Positions 1-5,146 of a stretch of DNA of 5,146 nt are shown piece by piece. The notes under the pieces are model-generated. The model made no database searches. It worked only from the letters and a program-made list of their open reading frames with translations, and had not been told where the DNA came from. The translations under genes and the position numbers were made by a program. Source of the stretch: Bacteroidota bacterium. GTDB lineage: Bacteria; Bacteroidota; Ignavibacteria; SZUA-365; JAADGX01. The stretch spans positions 1 through 5,146 of the forward strand of contig JALUUP010000528.1 in assembly GCA_027021285.1 (NCBI GenBank), given 5' to 3'. Numbering within the stretch: the first letter of the stretch is position 1; each line of letters begins with the position of its first letter.

Positions 1-2333
1 AGAATTTCCTGGCTAAGAACAACTCAGAAGAATGGCGATCGATCGGTCCTGTCAATCGCGGGGGAAGGACCATCGCGCTCGCGGTCGATCCGAATTTCCC
101 CGACGTCGTGTACGCCGGTTCGGCAAGCGGCGGGCTGTGGCGGTTGACACTCGACGGCTCGTCGTATTCGTGGGAGCGCATCGACACCGGATTTCCCGTC
201 CTGGGCGTCAACGCCATCGCCATCGATCCGACGAATTCGAACCACATCTTCATCGGCACCGGCGAGGTCTATGGATACCAGAACGCCACCGGCGGCCTGT
301 ACATCAGGACCACGCGCGGCAGCTACGGCATCGGCTTGCTCGAATCCACGGACGGTGGAGCGACCTGGAGGAAGAGCATAGACTGGACGTACCAACAACG
401 ACGTGGTGTTCTCGCCCTGAAGTTCAATCCCCTGAATCCCGGGATCATTCTCGCGGGCACTACCGAAGGCGTGTACCGTTCCGCGGACGGCGGCGATACG
501 TGGGAGCTGGTTCTGCCCGCAGTCATGGCGGTGGACGTGCTCATTGATCCCGTGGACACGAATTTCGTGTACGTATCCTGCGGCAATCTTGGCAGCCCCG
601 GAATGGGGATCTACCGGTCAACGGAGGGCGGTGTGGAGGGGTCCTGGAAAAAGCTCGGCGGCGGACTCCCGGAACGCTGGACGGGAAAAACGCTCCTCGC
701 GTTCTTCGAATCCTCGCCCAACATCATCTATGCGGACGTGGCCGACATGTTCAAATCCATCGGCCTTTACCGAAGCACGGATCGCGGTGATACCTGGAAC
801 CTGGTCTCTTCCAACGATGTCGCCCGGTATCAGGGCTGGTACTCGCACTACGTCCGCATCGATCCGCGCGATGAAAACCAGATCATTTACGCCGGAGTAA
901 GTTTCTATTACTCCGAGGACGGGGGCAAGACCCTGAAGAAAAACGACAGGATGCACGTGGATCATCACGCGTACGCGAACCACCCCACGAATCCCGACAT
1001 CGTGTATTTCGCAAACGATGGCGGCGTGTACCGAACGATGAACGGTGGACGCAGTTTCCAGGCCCTGAACAATGGTTACGTCACTACACAATTCTACAAT
1101 GGCTTCTCCTCCTCGCCCACAAATCCCGACCTGGCCCTGGGAGGATTACAGGACAACAGCACGGTGATGTACACGGGTTCACCGCAATGGATTACCGGGC
1201 TCATCGGGGGAGACGGCGCGTTCACGGCCATCAACCCGTTGGACAACAACATCATGTACGGATCGATCCAATGGCTGCGGATTTATCGCTCGCGGGACAG
1301 GGGAAAATCGTGGGAAAACATCAGCAAGAAGTTGACTGACAGTCAGGCGTTGTTTATTGCGCCATACGTTCTCGCGCCTTCGCAACCGGAGATTATCTAT
1401 GCAGGCAAACGCGTTGTGTACCGAAGCAGCGACGGCGGCGACACCTGGGCGGTGACGAACGCGAGCGCCCCGCTCAACGGCATGCCCGTGATCTCCATCG
1501 CCGTTTCCCACACTAATCCCGACGTCGTATATGCGGCTACCGTCCCGAATGCCAGTAACCGGGCGGAAGTATTCGTATCGAGCAACGGTGGGGCCGACTG
1601 GACGAACATCACCGACGGACTCCCGGACCGCTACTACGTGGACATGCAGGTTTCCCCCGCCACCGACAGCATCGTGTACATCACGCTGTCGGGGTTCAAT
1701 ACCTCCCACCTTTTCCGCTCGACGGATCGGGGAACGAGCTGGGAAGACATCGGCGGCGGGCTGCCCGACGTTCCGACCTCGGCCGTCGCTATCGATCCGG
1801 ATTTTCCTTCGCGCCTGTACGTGGGCAACGATTTGGGGGTCTTTGTTTCCACTAATGACGGAACTGGTTGGATTCCCCTTGCGGAAGGACTTCCGCGGGC
1901 AGCGCTGGTCATGGACCTTTCAATATCCAGAGCGAACAGAAGAATCCGGGCGGTAACGCACGGCAACGGCGTGTACGAGCGACCGCTCCTGACTCCTATC
2001 GTAAACGTTGAAGACCATCGACCGGCAGCCGTTTCGATCGTTCGTCTCGAAAGAAACTACCCGAATCCGTTCGGACCGCGCAGCGCGTCAGCTGCTTCTG
2101 CAACGCATATCACGTTCACTCTCGCTCGATCAGCGCCCGTTTCATTGCGGATTTTCGATCTCACGGCGAGGGAAATCCGCGTCCTTGCCTCCGGTCGATA
2201 CGAGGCAGGCAAGCACACGGTAACCTGGAATGGAACAACAGGTCAGGGTTCAGCTGTGGCAAGCGGAACGTACCTTTACCAACTGCGAGTCGGTTCCACG
2301 GTGCAGACCGGGAAGCTCCTGTTCCTGCGCTGA
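1..2333 (+). CDS. Secreted BNR/Asp-box beta-propeller protein with C-terminal FlgD-Ig/T9SS-type sorting domain (5' partial)
   Basis: The reading frame is open from base 3 through the left edge, so the true start lies outside; an apparent GTG at 108 is internal, because codons before it read EEWRSIGPVNRGGRTIALAVDP, in keeping with the family. About 776 residues are visible. At least ten Asp-box (S-x-D-x-G-x-[TS]-W) motifs punctuate the chain, e.g. STDGGATW (345-368), SADGGDTW (480-503), STDRGDTW (774-797), SRDRGKSW (1290-1313), SSDGGDTW (1425-1448), SSNGGADW (1578-1601) and STDRGTSW (1719-1742). Between them are the NDGGVY, GGLQDN and GGDGAF motifs typical of WD40/YVTN/BNR-like (VPS10/sortilin-like) propellers. 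From about 2043 to the stop a separate beta-sandwich begins with NYPNPF and continues through TFTLARSAPVSLRIFD, ASGTYLYQL and GKLLFLR. This is the FlgD-Ig or type A T9SS C-terminal pattern, implying export and surface anchoring or release. Catalytic activity cannot be assigned: related folds include GH74 and sialidases, but Asp boxes are structural, not catalytic. Confidence 0.93.
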   Translation, partial: NFLAKNNSEEWRSIGPVNRGGRTIALAVDPNFPDVVYAGSASGGLWRLTLDGSSYSWERIDTGFPVLGVNAIAIDPTNSNHIFIGTGEVYGYQNATGGLYIRTTRGSYGIGLLESTDGGATWRKSIDWTYQQRRGVLALKFNPLNPGIILAGTTEGVYRSADGGDTWELVLPAVMAVDVLIDPVDTNFVYVSCGNLGSPGMGIYRSTEGGVEGSWKKLGGGLPERWTGKTLLAFFESSPNIIYADVADMFKSIGLYRSTDRGDTWNLVSSNDVARYQGWYSHYVRIDPRDENQIIYAGVSFYYSEDGGKTLKKNDRMHVDHHAYANHPTNPDIVYFANDGGVYRTMNGGRSFQALNNGYVTTQFYNGFSSSPTNPDLALGGLQDNSTVMYTGSPQWITGLIGGDGAFTAINPLDNNIMYGSIQWLRIYRSRDRGKSWENISKKLTDSQALFIAPYVLAPSQPEIIYAGKRVVYRSSDGGDTWAVTNASAPLNGMPVISIAVSHTNPDVVYAATVPNASNRAEVFVSSNGGADWTNITDGLPDRYYVDMQVSPATDSIVYITLSGFNTSHLFRSTDRGTSWEDIGGGLPDVPTSAVAIDPDFPSRLYVGNDLGVFVSTNDGTGWIPLAEGLPRAALVMDLSISRANRRIRAVTHGNGVYERPLLTPIVNVEDHRPAAVSIVRLERNYPNPFGPRSASAASATHITFTLARSAPVSLRIFDLTAREIRVLASGRYEAGKHTVTWNGTTGQGSAVASGTYLYQLRVGSTVQTGKLLFLR
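2043..2330 (+). other. FlgD-Ig-like / T9SS type A C-terminal domain of the BNR protein
   Basis: About 96 residues at the end of the propeller protein form a distinct module after a proline-containing linker. The order is NYPNPFGP, a variable loop, the HITFTLARSAPVSLRIFD strands, the turn AREIRVLASG, YEAGKHTVTWNG, ASGTYLYQLRVG and the terminal GKLLFLR. This matches the general pattern of C-terminal signals recognised by type IX secretion (NxPNPF ... W.G ... ASG.Y.Y.L ... K...L). The FlgD Ig fold has the same pattern, and phyla without a proven T9SS also carry it, so the transport route is an inference. The A/S-rich insert between NYPNPFGP and HITFT is somewhat longer than I would expect. Confidence 0.85.
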
Positions 2334-2407
2334 TCGGCCAAAGGTGTCCTGGTAGACGACTCACTCTCAGAACGCTGAAATCCCGTCTTTGTCCATGGTA
2401 ACAGTTT
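2334..2407. other. Convergent intergenic gap without a visible terminator
   Basis: The BNR gene and the redoxin gene end facing each other across 74 bases. I looked for a hairpin with a T-run on either strand and found none; CAG-AACG-CTG (about 2371-2380) is too short. Termination may depend on Rho or lie inside the opposing gene. Confidence 0.5.
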
Positions 2408-2956
2408 TCATTTCCACTTGATGCTGCACCCCATCGAGGGTACGGGATCAAAGGGAAGAGGTTTGCCTTCGAGAACACAATCCAGGACGACGCGCAAGTC
2501 CTGCCTGGTGACTTTCTCCGGATCCTGCCAATTGTCATCGATCCTGCCGTTGTATACAAGCCTTCGATCGGGACCGAAGACAAACACGTCGGGTGTGCAG
2601 GCAGCGTCGTAGGCGCGCGCCACCTCCTGGGATTCATCACGCAGGTACGGAAAATTGTATCCTTTCTCCTTTGCTCTCCGCACCATGTTCTCGAACGAAT
2701 CCTCCGGGTAGTTATCCGCGTCATTCGGATTAATGGCAACAAGCTGTACACCCTTATCCCGGTAATCGTCCTGGATCGCGATCAACCGGTCTTCACAAGT
2801 CTGGGCGTACGGACAGTGGTTGCACGTAAAAACGATCACCAGCGCCTTAGCGTCCTGGAAGTCCTTCAACGAATACGTCCGGCCGTCTGTGGCGGGTAGG
2901 GAAAAATCCGGAGCCTGCGTTCCCACCGGCAATCCTTTAGAGTATGCGAGCGCCAT
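2408..2956 (-). CDS. Thioredoxin-fold redoxin (PRX_like1 / AhpC-TSA family)
   Basis: This 182-residue protein is probably a cytoplasmic thiol oxidoreductase or peroxiredoxin-like protein. It opens with GLPVGTQAPDFSLPATDG (residues 8-25), the usual redoxin N-terminus, followed by a strand leading to the TCNHCPYAQ active site (Cys45 and Cys48, CxxC). The Thr-Pro expected near the redox site in thioredoxin folds is in ACTPDVFVFGPD (residues 119-130), then YNGRIDDNW and a Cys-containing tail, PSMGCSIKWK (Cys177). The CNHCPY, TPD[VF]FVF, GRIDD and GCSIKW set is the signature of the PRX_like1 group, whose physiological substrate is poorly known. The frame is open upstream to a GTG at 3067, but I chose ATG 2956 because it has a good Shine-Dalgarno six bases away and MALAYSKGLPVG fits the family start. 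The gene has no signal peptide. It converges on the BNR gene and diverges from the secreted-protein gene at 3326. Confidence 0.92.
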   Translation of the reverse strand: MALAYSKGLPVGTQAPDFSLPATDGRTYSLKDFQDAKALVIVFTCNHCPYAQTCEDRLIAIQDDYRDKGVQLVAINPNDADNYPEDSFENMVRRAKEKGYNFPYLRDESQEVARAYDAACTPDVFVFGPDRRLVYNGRIDDNWQDPEKVTRQDLRVVLDCVLEGKPLPFDPVPSMGCSIKWK

Positions 2957-2962
2957 TGCTGT

Positions 2963-2968
2963 TCCTTC
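2963..2968 (-). promoter_or_regulatory. Shine-Dalgarno site of the redoxin gene
   Basis: On the minus strand GAAGGA lies six bases before ATG 2956. It decides that start against the in-frame upstream GTG at 3067, which would add 37 residues. The 3067 start has only a close-spaced GGTGAG before it and would give an N-terminal extension unlike other redoxins. Confidence 0.7.
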
Positions 2969-3106
2969 GATAGTTATACAATCTTCAGTATCCGCTTTGT
3001 CACCACCGTCAAACGGGCAGATTGGACATCGAGAGGAAGAGGAAAAGCGCTGTGCGGCTGATTCCACGCTCTCACCAAATTGCGAGCGCCCGTTTCCGGG
3101 AATCGT

Positions 3107-3136
3107 ATAATAGTCGAACTCTCCCCTTCTTCACAA
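3107..3136 (-). promoter_or_regulatory. Candidate sigma-70-like promoter for the redoxin gene
   Basis: Read on the minus strand, TTGTGA (3136-3131) is followed after 18 bases by TATTAT (3112-3107). That is four of six and five of six matches to the classical -35 and -10 boxes, and it would give a leader of about 140 bases. The -35 box overlaps the outlying TTCAC half-site at 3130-3134, so a protein bound to the array could act directly on this promoter. The same A/T stretch reads TATAAT (3106-3111) on the plus strand, with a weaker TTGCGA 20 bases upstream, so direction is uncertain. If the organism is of Bacteroidota type its main promoter consensus differs and this call weakens. Confidence 0.27.
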
Positions 3137-3184
3137 GCCCGGTGTGAATTGATTTCACAGTGAAGAGACTTCACGCCATGTGAA
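3130..3184. promoter_or_regulatory. Putative operator: array of GTGAA/TTCAC half-sites in overlapping palindromes
   Basis: Five half-sites lie within 41 bases: GTGAA at 3144, TTCAC at 3154, GTGAA at 3160, TTCAC at 3170 and GTGAA at 3180, with one more TTCAC at 3130. They give three inverted repeats of GTGAA-N5-TTCAC or TTCAC-N5-GTGAA type (3144-3158, 3160-3174, 3170-3184) and a tight TTCAC-A-GTGAA (3154-3164). The first extends to TGTGAA-N5-TTCACA (3143-3159), the second to GTGAAG-AGA-CTTCAC. Many half-sites are 10 bases apart, about one helical turn, which suits cooperative binding of a dimeric regulator. The sequence recalls CRP/FNR-type TGTGA...TCACA, but the spacer is one base longer than the CRP standard. 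The regulator is unknown and no candidate gene is in view. An RNA hairpin is possible (3160-3174), but no T-run follows it. Confidence 0.55.
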
Positions 3185-3234
3185 AAAGAGTTACGGTTTT
3201 TATGATCCCCCCTATCGAAAACACGCTTTAAACT

Positions 3235-3248
3235 CAGAAATATTTCTG
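3235..3248. promoter_or_regulatory. Perfect 14-bp palindrome, possible operator of the secreted-protein gene
   Basis: CAGAAATATTTCTG is fully self-complementary and lies about 80 bases before the secreted-protein start. A weak plus-strand promoter can be drawn across it: TTTCTG (3243-3248), 16 bases, GATAAT (3265-3270). In that case the palindrome would cover the -35 box, a usual position for a repressor. Both boxes are poor, so the promoter is tentative. The palindrome itself is seen directly, but its role is inferred. Confidence 0.35.
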
Positions 3249-3313
3249 GCACGATCTTCGTACTGATAATTGCAGTTATGAATTTGGCATGTCACACATA
3301 CGAAACGAGAAAA

Positions 3314-3319
3314 AAGGAG
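3314..3319 (+). promoter_or_regulatory. Shine-Dalgarno site of the small secreted-protein gene
   Basis: AAGGAG, preceded by further A residues, sits six bases before ATG 3326. It is the strongest ribosome binding site in the window. It fixes the start so that the signal peptide is at the very N-terminus, against the upstream in-frame ATG at 3278. Confidence 0.85.
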
Positions 3320-3325
3320 TTCACC

Positions 3326-3712
3326 ATGAAAAGCGGTATCCTGAGCATGATAACACTATTGTTGATCTCTGTCGCTTCCGCCCAGTCGCCACGCTACCTG
3401 GAACCAGGCACGGACATTTCCCTGAACGACGGTCACACACTGCGTGTAACCGAGAAGGGAACGATCGTGTACGACAACCGCTTCGAGTTCCGCAAGTATG
3501 AAGACCAGTCGCTCATGAGTGAACATTATACGCTTTTTTACTTTCCCATCGTGAACGAACGCGGTGAGAAAGACATGATTTACGCCGCCCTCGAGACCCA
3601 GGAAGCCGACAAGACCGGCAAGGTCTGGTTCACGATTTACGAAGGGCCCCTGGGAGGAATGCGGCAGGCATACGTTCGAGTTTCTTCAACTGTATTACGG
3701 GCAAACCTCTAA
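3326..3712 (+). CDS. Small secreted protein of unknown function
   Basis: I do not recognise this 128-residue protein. It begins with a clear Sec signal peptide: MKSG, a hydrophobic core ILSMITLLLISV, and an A-S-A signal peptidase I site before Gln20. There is no lipobox cysteine. The mature part is about 109 residues, has no cysteine and no further membrane segment. It is polar and probably beta-rich, with alternating patterns in DISLNDGHTLRVTEKGTIVYDN, EHYTLFYFPIVNERGEKDMIYAAL and KVWFTIYEGPLGG. It is therefore likely a soluble periplasmic or extracellular protein. It is transcribed away from the redoxin gene and followed by a hairpin region, so it is probably monocistronic. Its expression may be governed by the palindromes upstream. 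The coding case rests on the strong ribosome site, the signal peptide and the stop position. Function cannot be inferred. Confidence 0.85.
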   Translation: MKSGILSMITLLLISVASAQSPRYLEPGTDISLNDGHTLRVTEKGTIVYDNRFEFRKYEDQSLMSEHYTLFYFPIVNERGEKDMIYAALETQEADKTGKVWFTIYEGPLGGMRQAYVRVSSTVLRANL

Positions 3713-3714
3713 AC

Positions 3715-3736
3715 ACCTACCATTCAACCTACCATT
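3715..3736 (+). repeat. 10-bp tandem direct repeat (ACCTACCATT, period 12)
   Basis: ACCTACCATT occurs at 3715-3724 and again at 3727-3736 with CA between, directly after the stop codon of the secreted-protein gene. Two copies only. It could be replication slippage or a small binding site; no function is supported. Confidence 0.6.
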
Positions 3737-3738
3737 AC

Positions 3739-3755
3739 GCGGATTCCTCATCCGC
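3739..3755 (+). other. Short inverted repeat (6-bp stem, 5-base loop) downstream of the secreted-protein gene
   Basis: GCGGAT and ATCCGC pair around the loop TCCTC, 26 bases after the stop codon. The sequence that follows (CCTATTGAG) is not a T-run, so this is not a standard intrinsic terminator. It may help stabilise the 3' end of the mRNA or be coincidental. Confidence 0.35.
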
Positions 3756-3793
3756 CCTATTGAGAGCGATACAGGGGAGAAACACTGAAGCAA

Positions 3794-3817
3794 ACGCCTG
3801 GCCACCCGGCCGGGCGT
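3794..3817 (+). terminator. Candidate intrinsic terminator, GC-rich hairpin
   Basis: ACGCCTGGCC (3794-3803) pairs with GGCCGGGCGT (3808-3817) around the loop ACCC. That makes a ten-pair stem with one G-U wobble, the most stable hairpin I can find in the window. It lies between the secreted-protein gene and the metallopeptidase gene. The tail CCTTCGTTAT is only partly T-rich, so termination efficiency is doubtful. On the opposite strand the tail GTTTGCTTC is similar, but no gene reads toward it from the right. Confidence 0.42.
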
Positions 3818-3913
3818 CCTTCGTTATACGCGAGCGAACCGCGCGCGGGAAAGAATGCGGGCCCGTCTTTCTCCTTGCCGCATACCCGAAATGCTTCTAT
3901 CTTGGAATTCGCC

Positions 3914-4639
3914 ATGCCGGTTATTCGTCTCGGAAATACGGATATCGAGTACACGGTGGTCCACAGCAAGCGGGCCAGGAACATTCGTCTCCAGATCGAT
4001 ATCGATGACGGCGTCACCTTGCACGTCCCACGGGGATGCGAGGAATCCCAGGCCCGTAAAATCCTGTTCGAAAAAGAGCGGTGGCTTCTCAAGAAGGTCA
4101 AGGAATTCCAATCGCTTCGTTTGGAACGGGAAACACGACTCAAGCAGGCGCGCCGGGAGTTCCTCTATCTCGGCAAGAGCTATCCCATCGAGATCGTCCG
4201 CACCGAAACCACCGGCCTGCGCGGCGGACTTCGAGACGGCAGGTTTGTCGTCGAAGCCCCTGAAGACATATCCGTTCACGGCATACAGGAGCATTATCCC
4301 GCGCTTTTCGAAAAATGGTACCGCCACCAGGCGCGGGCGCTCATTCCCCGGCGGGTTCAATCCCTGGCGGAAGAACACGGTTTCCGGTACCGCAAAGTGT
4401 TTATCAAAAACCAGAAAACCCGATGGGGAAGCTGCTCCCGCGCCGGGAATCTCAATTTCAGCTGCAGGCTTCTCATGGCCCCGCCCAGCATCGTGGACGC
4501 CGTCATCATTCACGAGCTTGCGCACCTGCGCTACTTGAACCATTCCGAGAAATTCTGGAACCTCGTCGCCCGCATGAACCCGAAGTACGAAGAACACGAA
4601 GCATGGCTCAAACGACATGAACACTTGTTGATCCTTTGA
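3914..4639 (+). CDS. YgjP-like (DUF45) zinc metallopeptidase, M48-type fold
   Basis: This 241-residue soluble protein belongs to the YgjP/DUF45 family, related to SprT- and WLM-type minimal zinc metalloproteases. The N-terminal half has the family's opening: IEYTVVHSKRARNIRLQID, a DDGVTLHVPRG strand, then a basic helix with EKERWLLKKVKEF. The C-terminal half has the catalytic block: KTRWGSCSRAGNLNFSCRLL (about residues 168-187), IIHELAHL with HExxH at residues 200-204 (His200, Glu201, His204), and NHSEKFWNLVARMNPKYEEHEAWLK, whose His210 is the likely third zinc ligand. All key residues are present, so it should be active. The substrate is unknown; in other bacteria these genes often accompany restriction or housekeeping loci. 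The start is ATG 3914, where similarity begins; a weak GGAA lies six bases before it, and no strong Shine-Dalgarno exists. It is followed by the membrane acyltransferase-like gene after 58 bases. Confidence 0.93.
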   Translation: MPVIRLGNTDIEYTVVHSKRARNIRLQIDIDDGVTLHVPRGCEESQARKILFEKERWLLKKVKEFQSLRLERETRLKQARREFLYLGKSYPIEIVRTETTGLRGGLRDGRFVVEAPEDISVHGIQEHYPALFEKWYRHQARALIPRRVQSLAEEHGFRYRKVFIKNQKTRWGSCSRAGNLNFSCRLLMAPPSIVDAVIIHELAHLRYLNHSEKFWNLVARMNPKYEEHEAWLKRHEHLLIL

Positions 4640-4697
4640 TATCTCCACGTATTCATTTGAACGCATCGCTCTCATTCCATTCTCGTTCCCTTTCCGC

Positions 4698-5146
4698 ATG
4701 ACGTCAAGCGCATCCCGCATAATCTGGATCGACCTCCTGCGTGGTCTGGCCATTCTCCTCATGATTCCGGCCAATATTACGCCTCATCTCGAATTGCCAC
4801 ACCCGCTGTACGAACGCGTCTTTGCCTCACTGGCGGCGCCGCTATTCCTGGCCGTGTCGGGTTACATGGTTCTATCAACCGCGCATCGGCACAACCTGCA
4901 ATATTATCTCAAGCGTGGCGGAATCATTATTCTCATGGGAGCCCTGGTGGACGTCGGAATCTGGCGTATTTACCCGTTTTTTACCGCCGATGTCCTGTAC
5001 ACCATCGGCTTGGGGCTGCCCTTCCTCTACTTGCTCCGCAAATCTTCTCCCACTTCCTTGGTAATCATCCTGCTTACCCTTTTCGCGGCATCTCCACTTC
5101 TAGTAAGCGCATTCGGGTACCAGGCCTATCCCGTGGAGCCGAAACT
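4698..5146 (+). CDS. Multi-pass membrane protein, DUF1624/HGSNAT-like acyltransferase family (3' partial)
   Basis: An open frame runs from ATG 4698 through the right edge; 149 full codons are visible. It starts with RIIWIDLLRGLAILLMI (residues 7-23), the [ILV]D.LRG.A...M pattern of DUF1624 / heparan-alpha-glucosaminide N-acetyltransferase-like proteins. A loop with HPLYERV leads to a second helix with AAPLFLAVSGYMV (residues 47-58), again typical. Further hydrophobic segments lie near residues 72-90, 98-114 and 119-138, so about five helices are seen. Family members transfer acyl groups to sugars or are uncharacterised membrane proteins. His35, about 13 residues before the APLF motif, is roughly where human HGSNAT has its active-site histidine, but I have not aligned it. 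Other possibilities are acyltransferase-3 or DUF418 proteins, which share the D.LRG start. No Shine-Dalgarno is evident before the ATG. It may be co-transcribed with the metallopeptidase gene. Confidence 0.85.
   Translation, partial: MTSSASRIIWIDLLRGLAILLMIPANITPHLELPHPLYERVFASLAAPLFLAVSGYMVLSTAHRHNLQYYLKRGGIIILMGALVDVGIWRIYPFFTADVLYTIGLGLPFLYLLRKSSPTSLVIILLTLFAASPLLVSAFGYQAYPVEPK

Larger units (their letters stand above)
2957..3325. other. Divergent intergenic region between the redoxin and secreted-protein genes
   Basis: These 369 bases separate two divergent starts and should hold both promoters. The part from about 2970 to 3067 is open in the redoxin frame, but I treat it as leader. A TATAAT/TATTAT box lies at 3106-3112, a cluster of GTGAA/TTCAC half-sites at 3130-3184, and a perfect palindrome at 3235-3248. 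The part from 3185 to 3325 is A/T-richer than the flanking genes, as expected for promoter DNA. I see no convincing separate small gene: an in-frame ATG at 3278 would extend the secreted protein by 16 residues, but it has no ribosome binding site and would bury the signal peptide. Confidence 0.7.

Noticed and set aside
108..110. GTG at 108 as the start of the BNR protein
   Set aside because: The frame is open to the left edge and the codons before it encode family-like sequence (EEWRSIGPVNRGGRT), so the true start is upstream of the window.
345..1871. Recurrent Asp-box codons in the BNR gene as a DNA-level repeat or CRISPR-like array
   Set aside because: Spacing is irregular, the DNA differs between copies and only the protein motif is kept. 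These are protein structural repeats.
2957..3067. N-terminal extension of the redoxin from GTG 3067, containing CPICPF that looks like a metal-binding pair
   Set aside because: The extension is not like known redoxin N-termini, and the start at 2956 has the better ribosome site. The CPIC pair is probably chance.
3160..3174. GTGAAG-AGA-CTTCAC as an intrinsic terminator hairpin
   Set aside because: It has no T-run on either side close to the stem, a three-base loop and a modest stem. It sits between divergent starts, where no transcript needs to end, so an operator role fits better.
3320..3324. A further TTCAC next to the start codon at 3326 as part of the half-site array
   Set aside because: It is a single 5-mer 136 bases from the cluster with no partner; chance is enough to explain it.
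3278..3325. Upstream ATG 3278 as the start of the secreted protein
   Set aside because: It has no Shine-Dalgarno site and would place a polar 16-residue stretch before the signal peptide; ATG 3326 has an excellent site.
3824..4774. Long open frame of 316 codons on the minus strand, antisense to the metallopeptidase gene and running into the next gene
   Set aside because: The plus strand here encodes unmistakable family motifs (RWGSC, HELAH, NHSEKFW). The antisense translation shows no recognisable domain and spans two real genes, so it is a shadow of GC-biased codon use.

Overview
The window is a moderately GC-rich bacterial fragment with five protein-coding genes. No RNA gene, CRISPR array, transposase or other mobile element is visible. 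The first gene, cut by the left edge, encodes a large extracellular BNR/Asp-box beta-propeller protein that ends in a FlgD-Ig/type IX-secretion-style C-terminal domain (NYPNPF ... ASGTYLYQL ... GKLLFLR). Such tails are typical of Bacteroidota and the wider Fibrobacterota-Chlorobiota-Bacteroidota group, including Ignavibacteria and several uncultured phyla such as KSB1, Latescibacterota and Marinimicrobia. The window most likely comes from that breadth of lineages; a species cannot be named from sequence alone.

Layout, left to right: (1) 1-2333 (+), BNR-repeat secreted protein, 5' end missing. (2) 2334-2407, a short convergent gap without a convincing terminator. (3) 2408-2956 (-), a thioredoxin-fold redoxin of the PRX_like1 type with a CNHC active site and a GCSIKWK tail. 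(4) 2957-3325, a divergent intergenic region of 369 bases. It holds the most notable non-coding signal here: a cluster of five GTGAA/TTCAC half-sites in overlapping palindromes (3144-3184) with a sixth copy at 3130, plus a separate perfect 14-bp palindrome (3235-3248). (5) 3326-3712 (+), a small secreted protein I do not recognise. (6) 3713-3913, an intergenic region with a 10-bp direct repeat and two hairpins, the second a plausible terminator. (7) 3914-4639 (+), a YgjP/DUF45-type zinc metallopeptidase with HELAH. (8) 4698 to the right edge (+), the N-terminal part of a multi-pass membrane protein resembling the DUF1624/heparan-alpha-glucosaminide N-acetyltransferase family.

The genes do not form an obvious single pathway. 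The redoxin and the small secreted protein share a divergent control region and may be co-regulated. The metallopeptidase and the membrane acyltransferase-like gene are co-directional, 58 bases apart, and could be co-transcribed. I see no clear undescribed multi-gene system. The items most worth a second look are the palindromic half-site array and the unrecognised secreted protein beside it.
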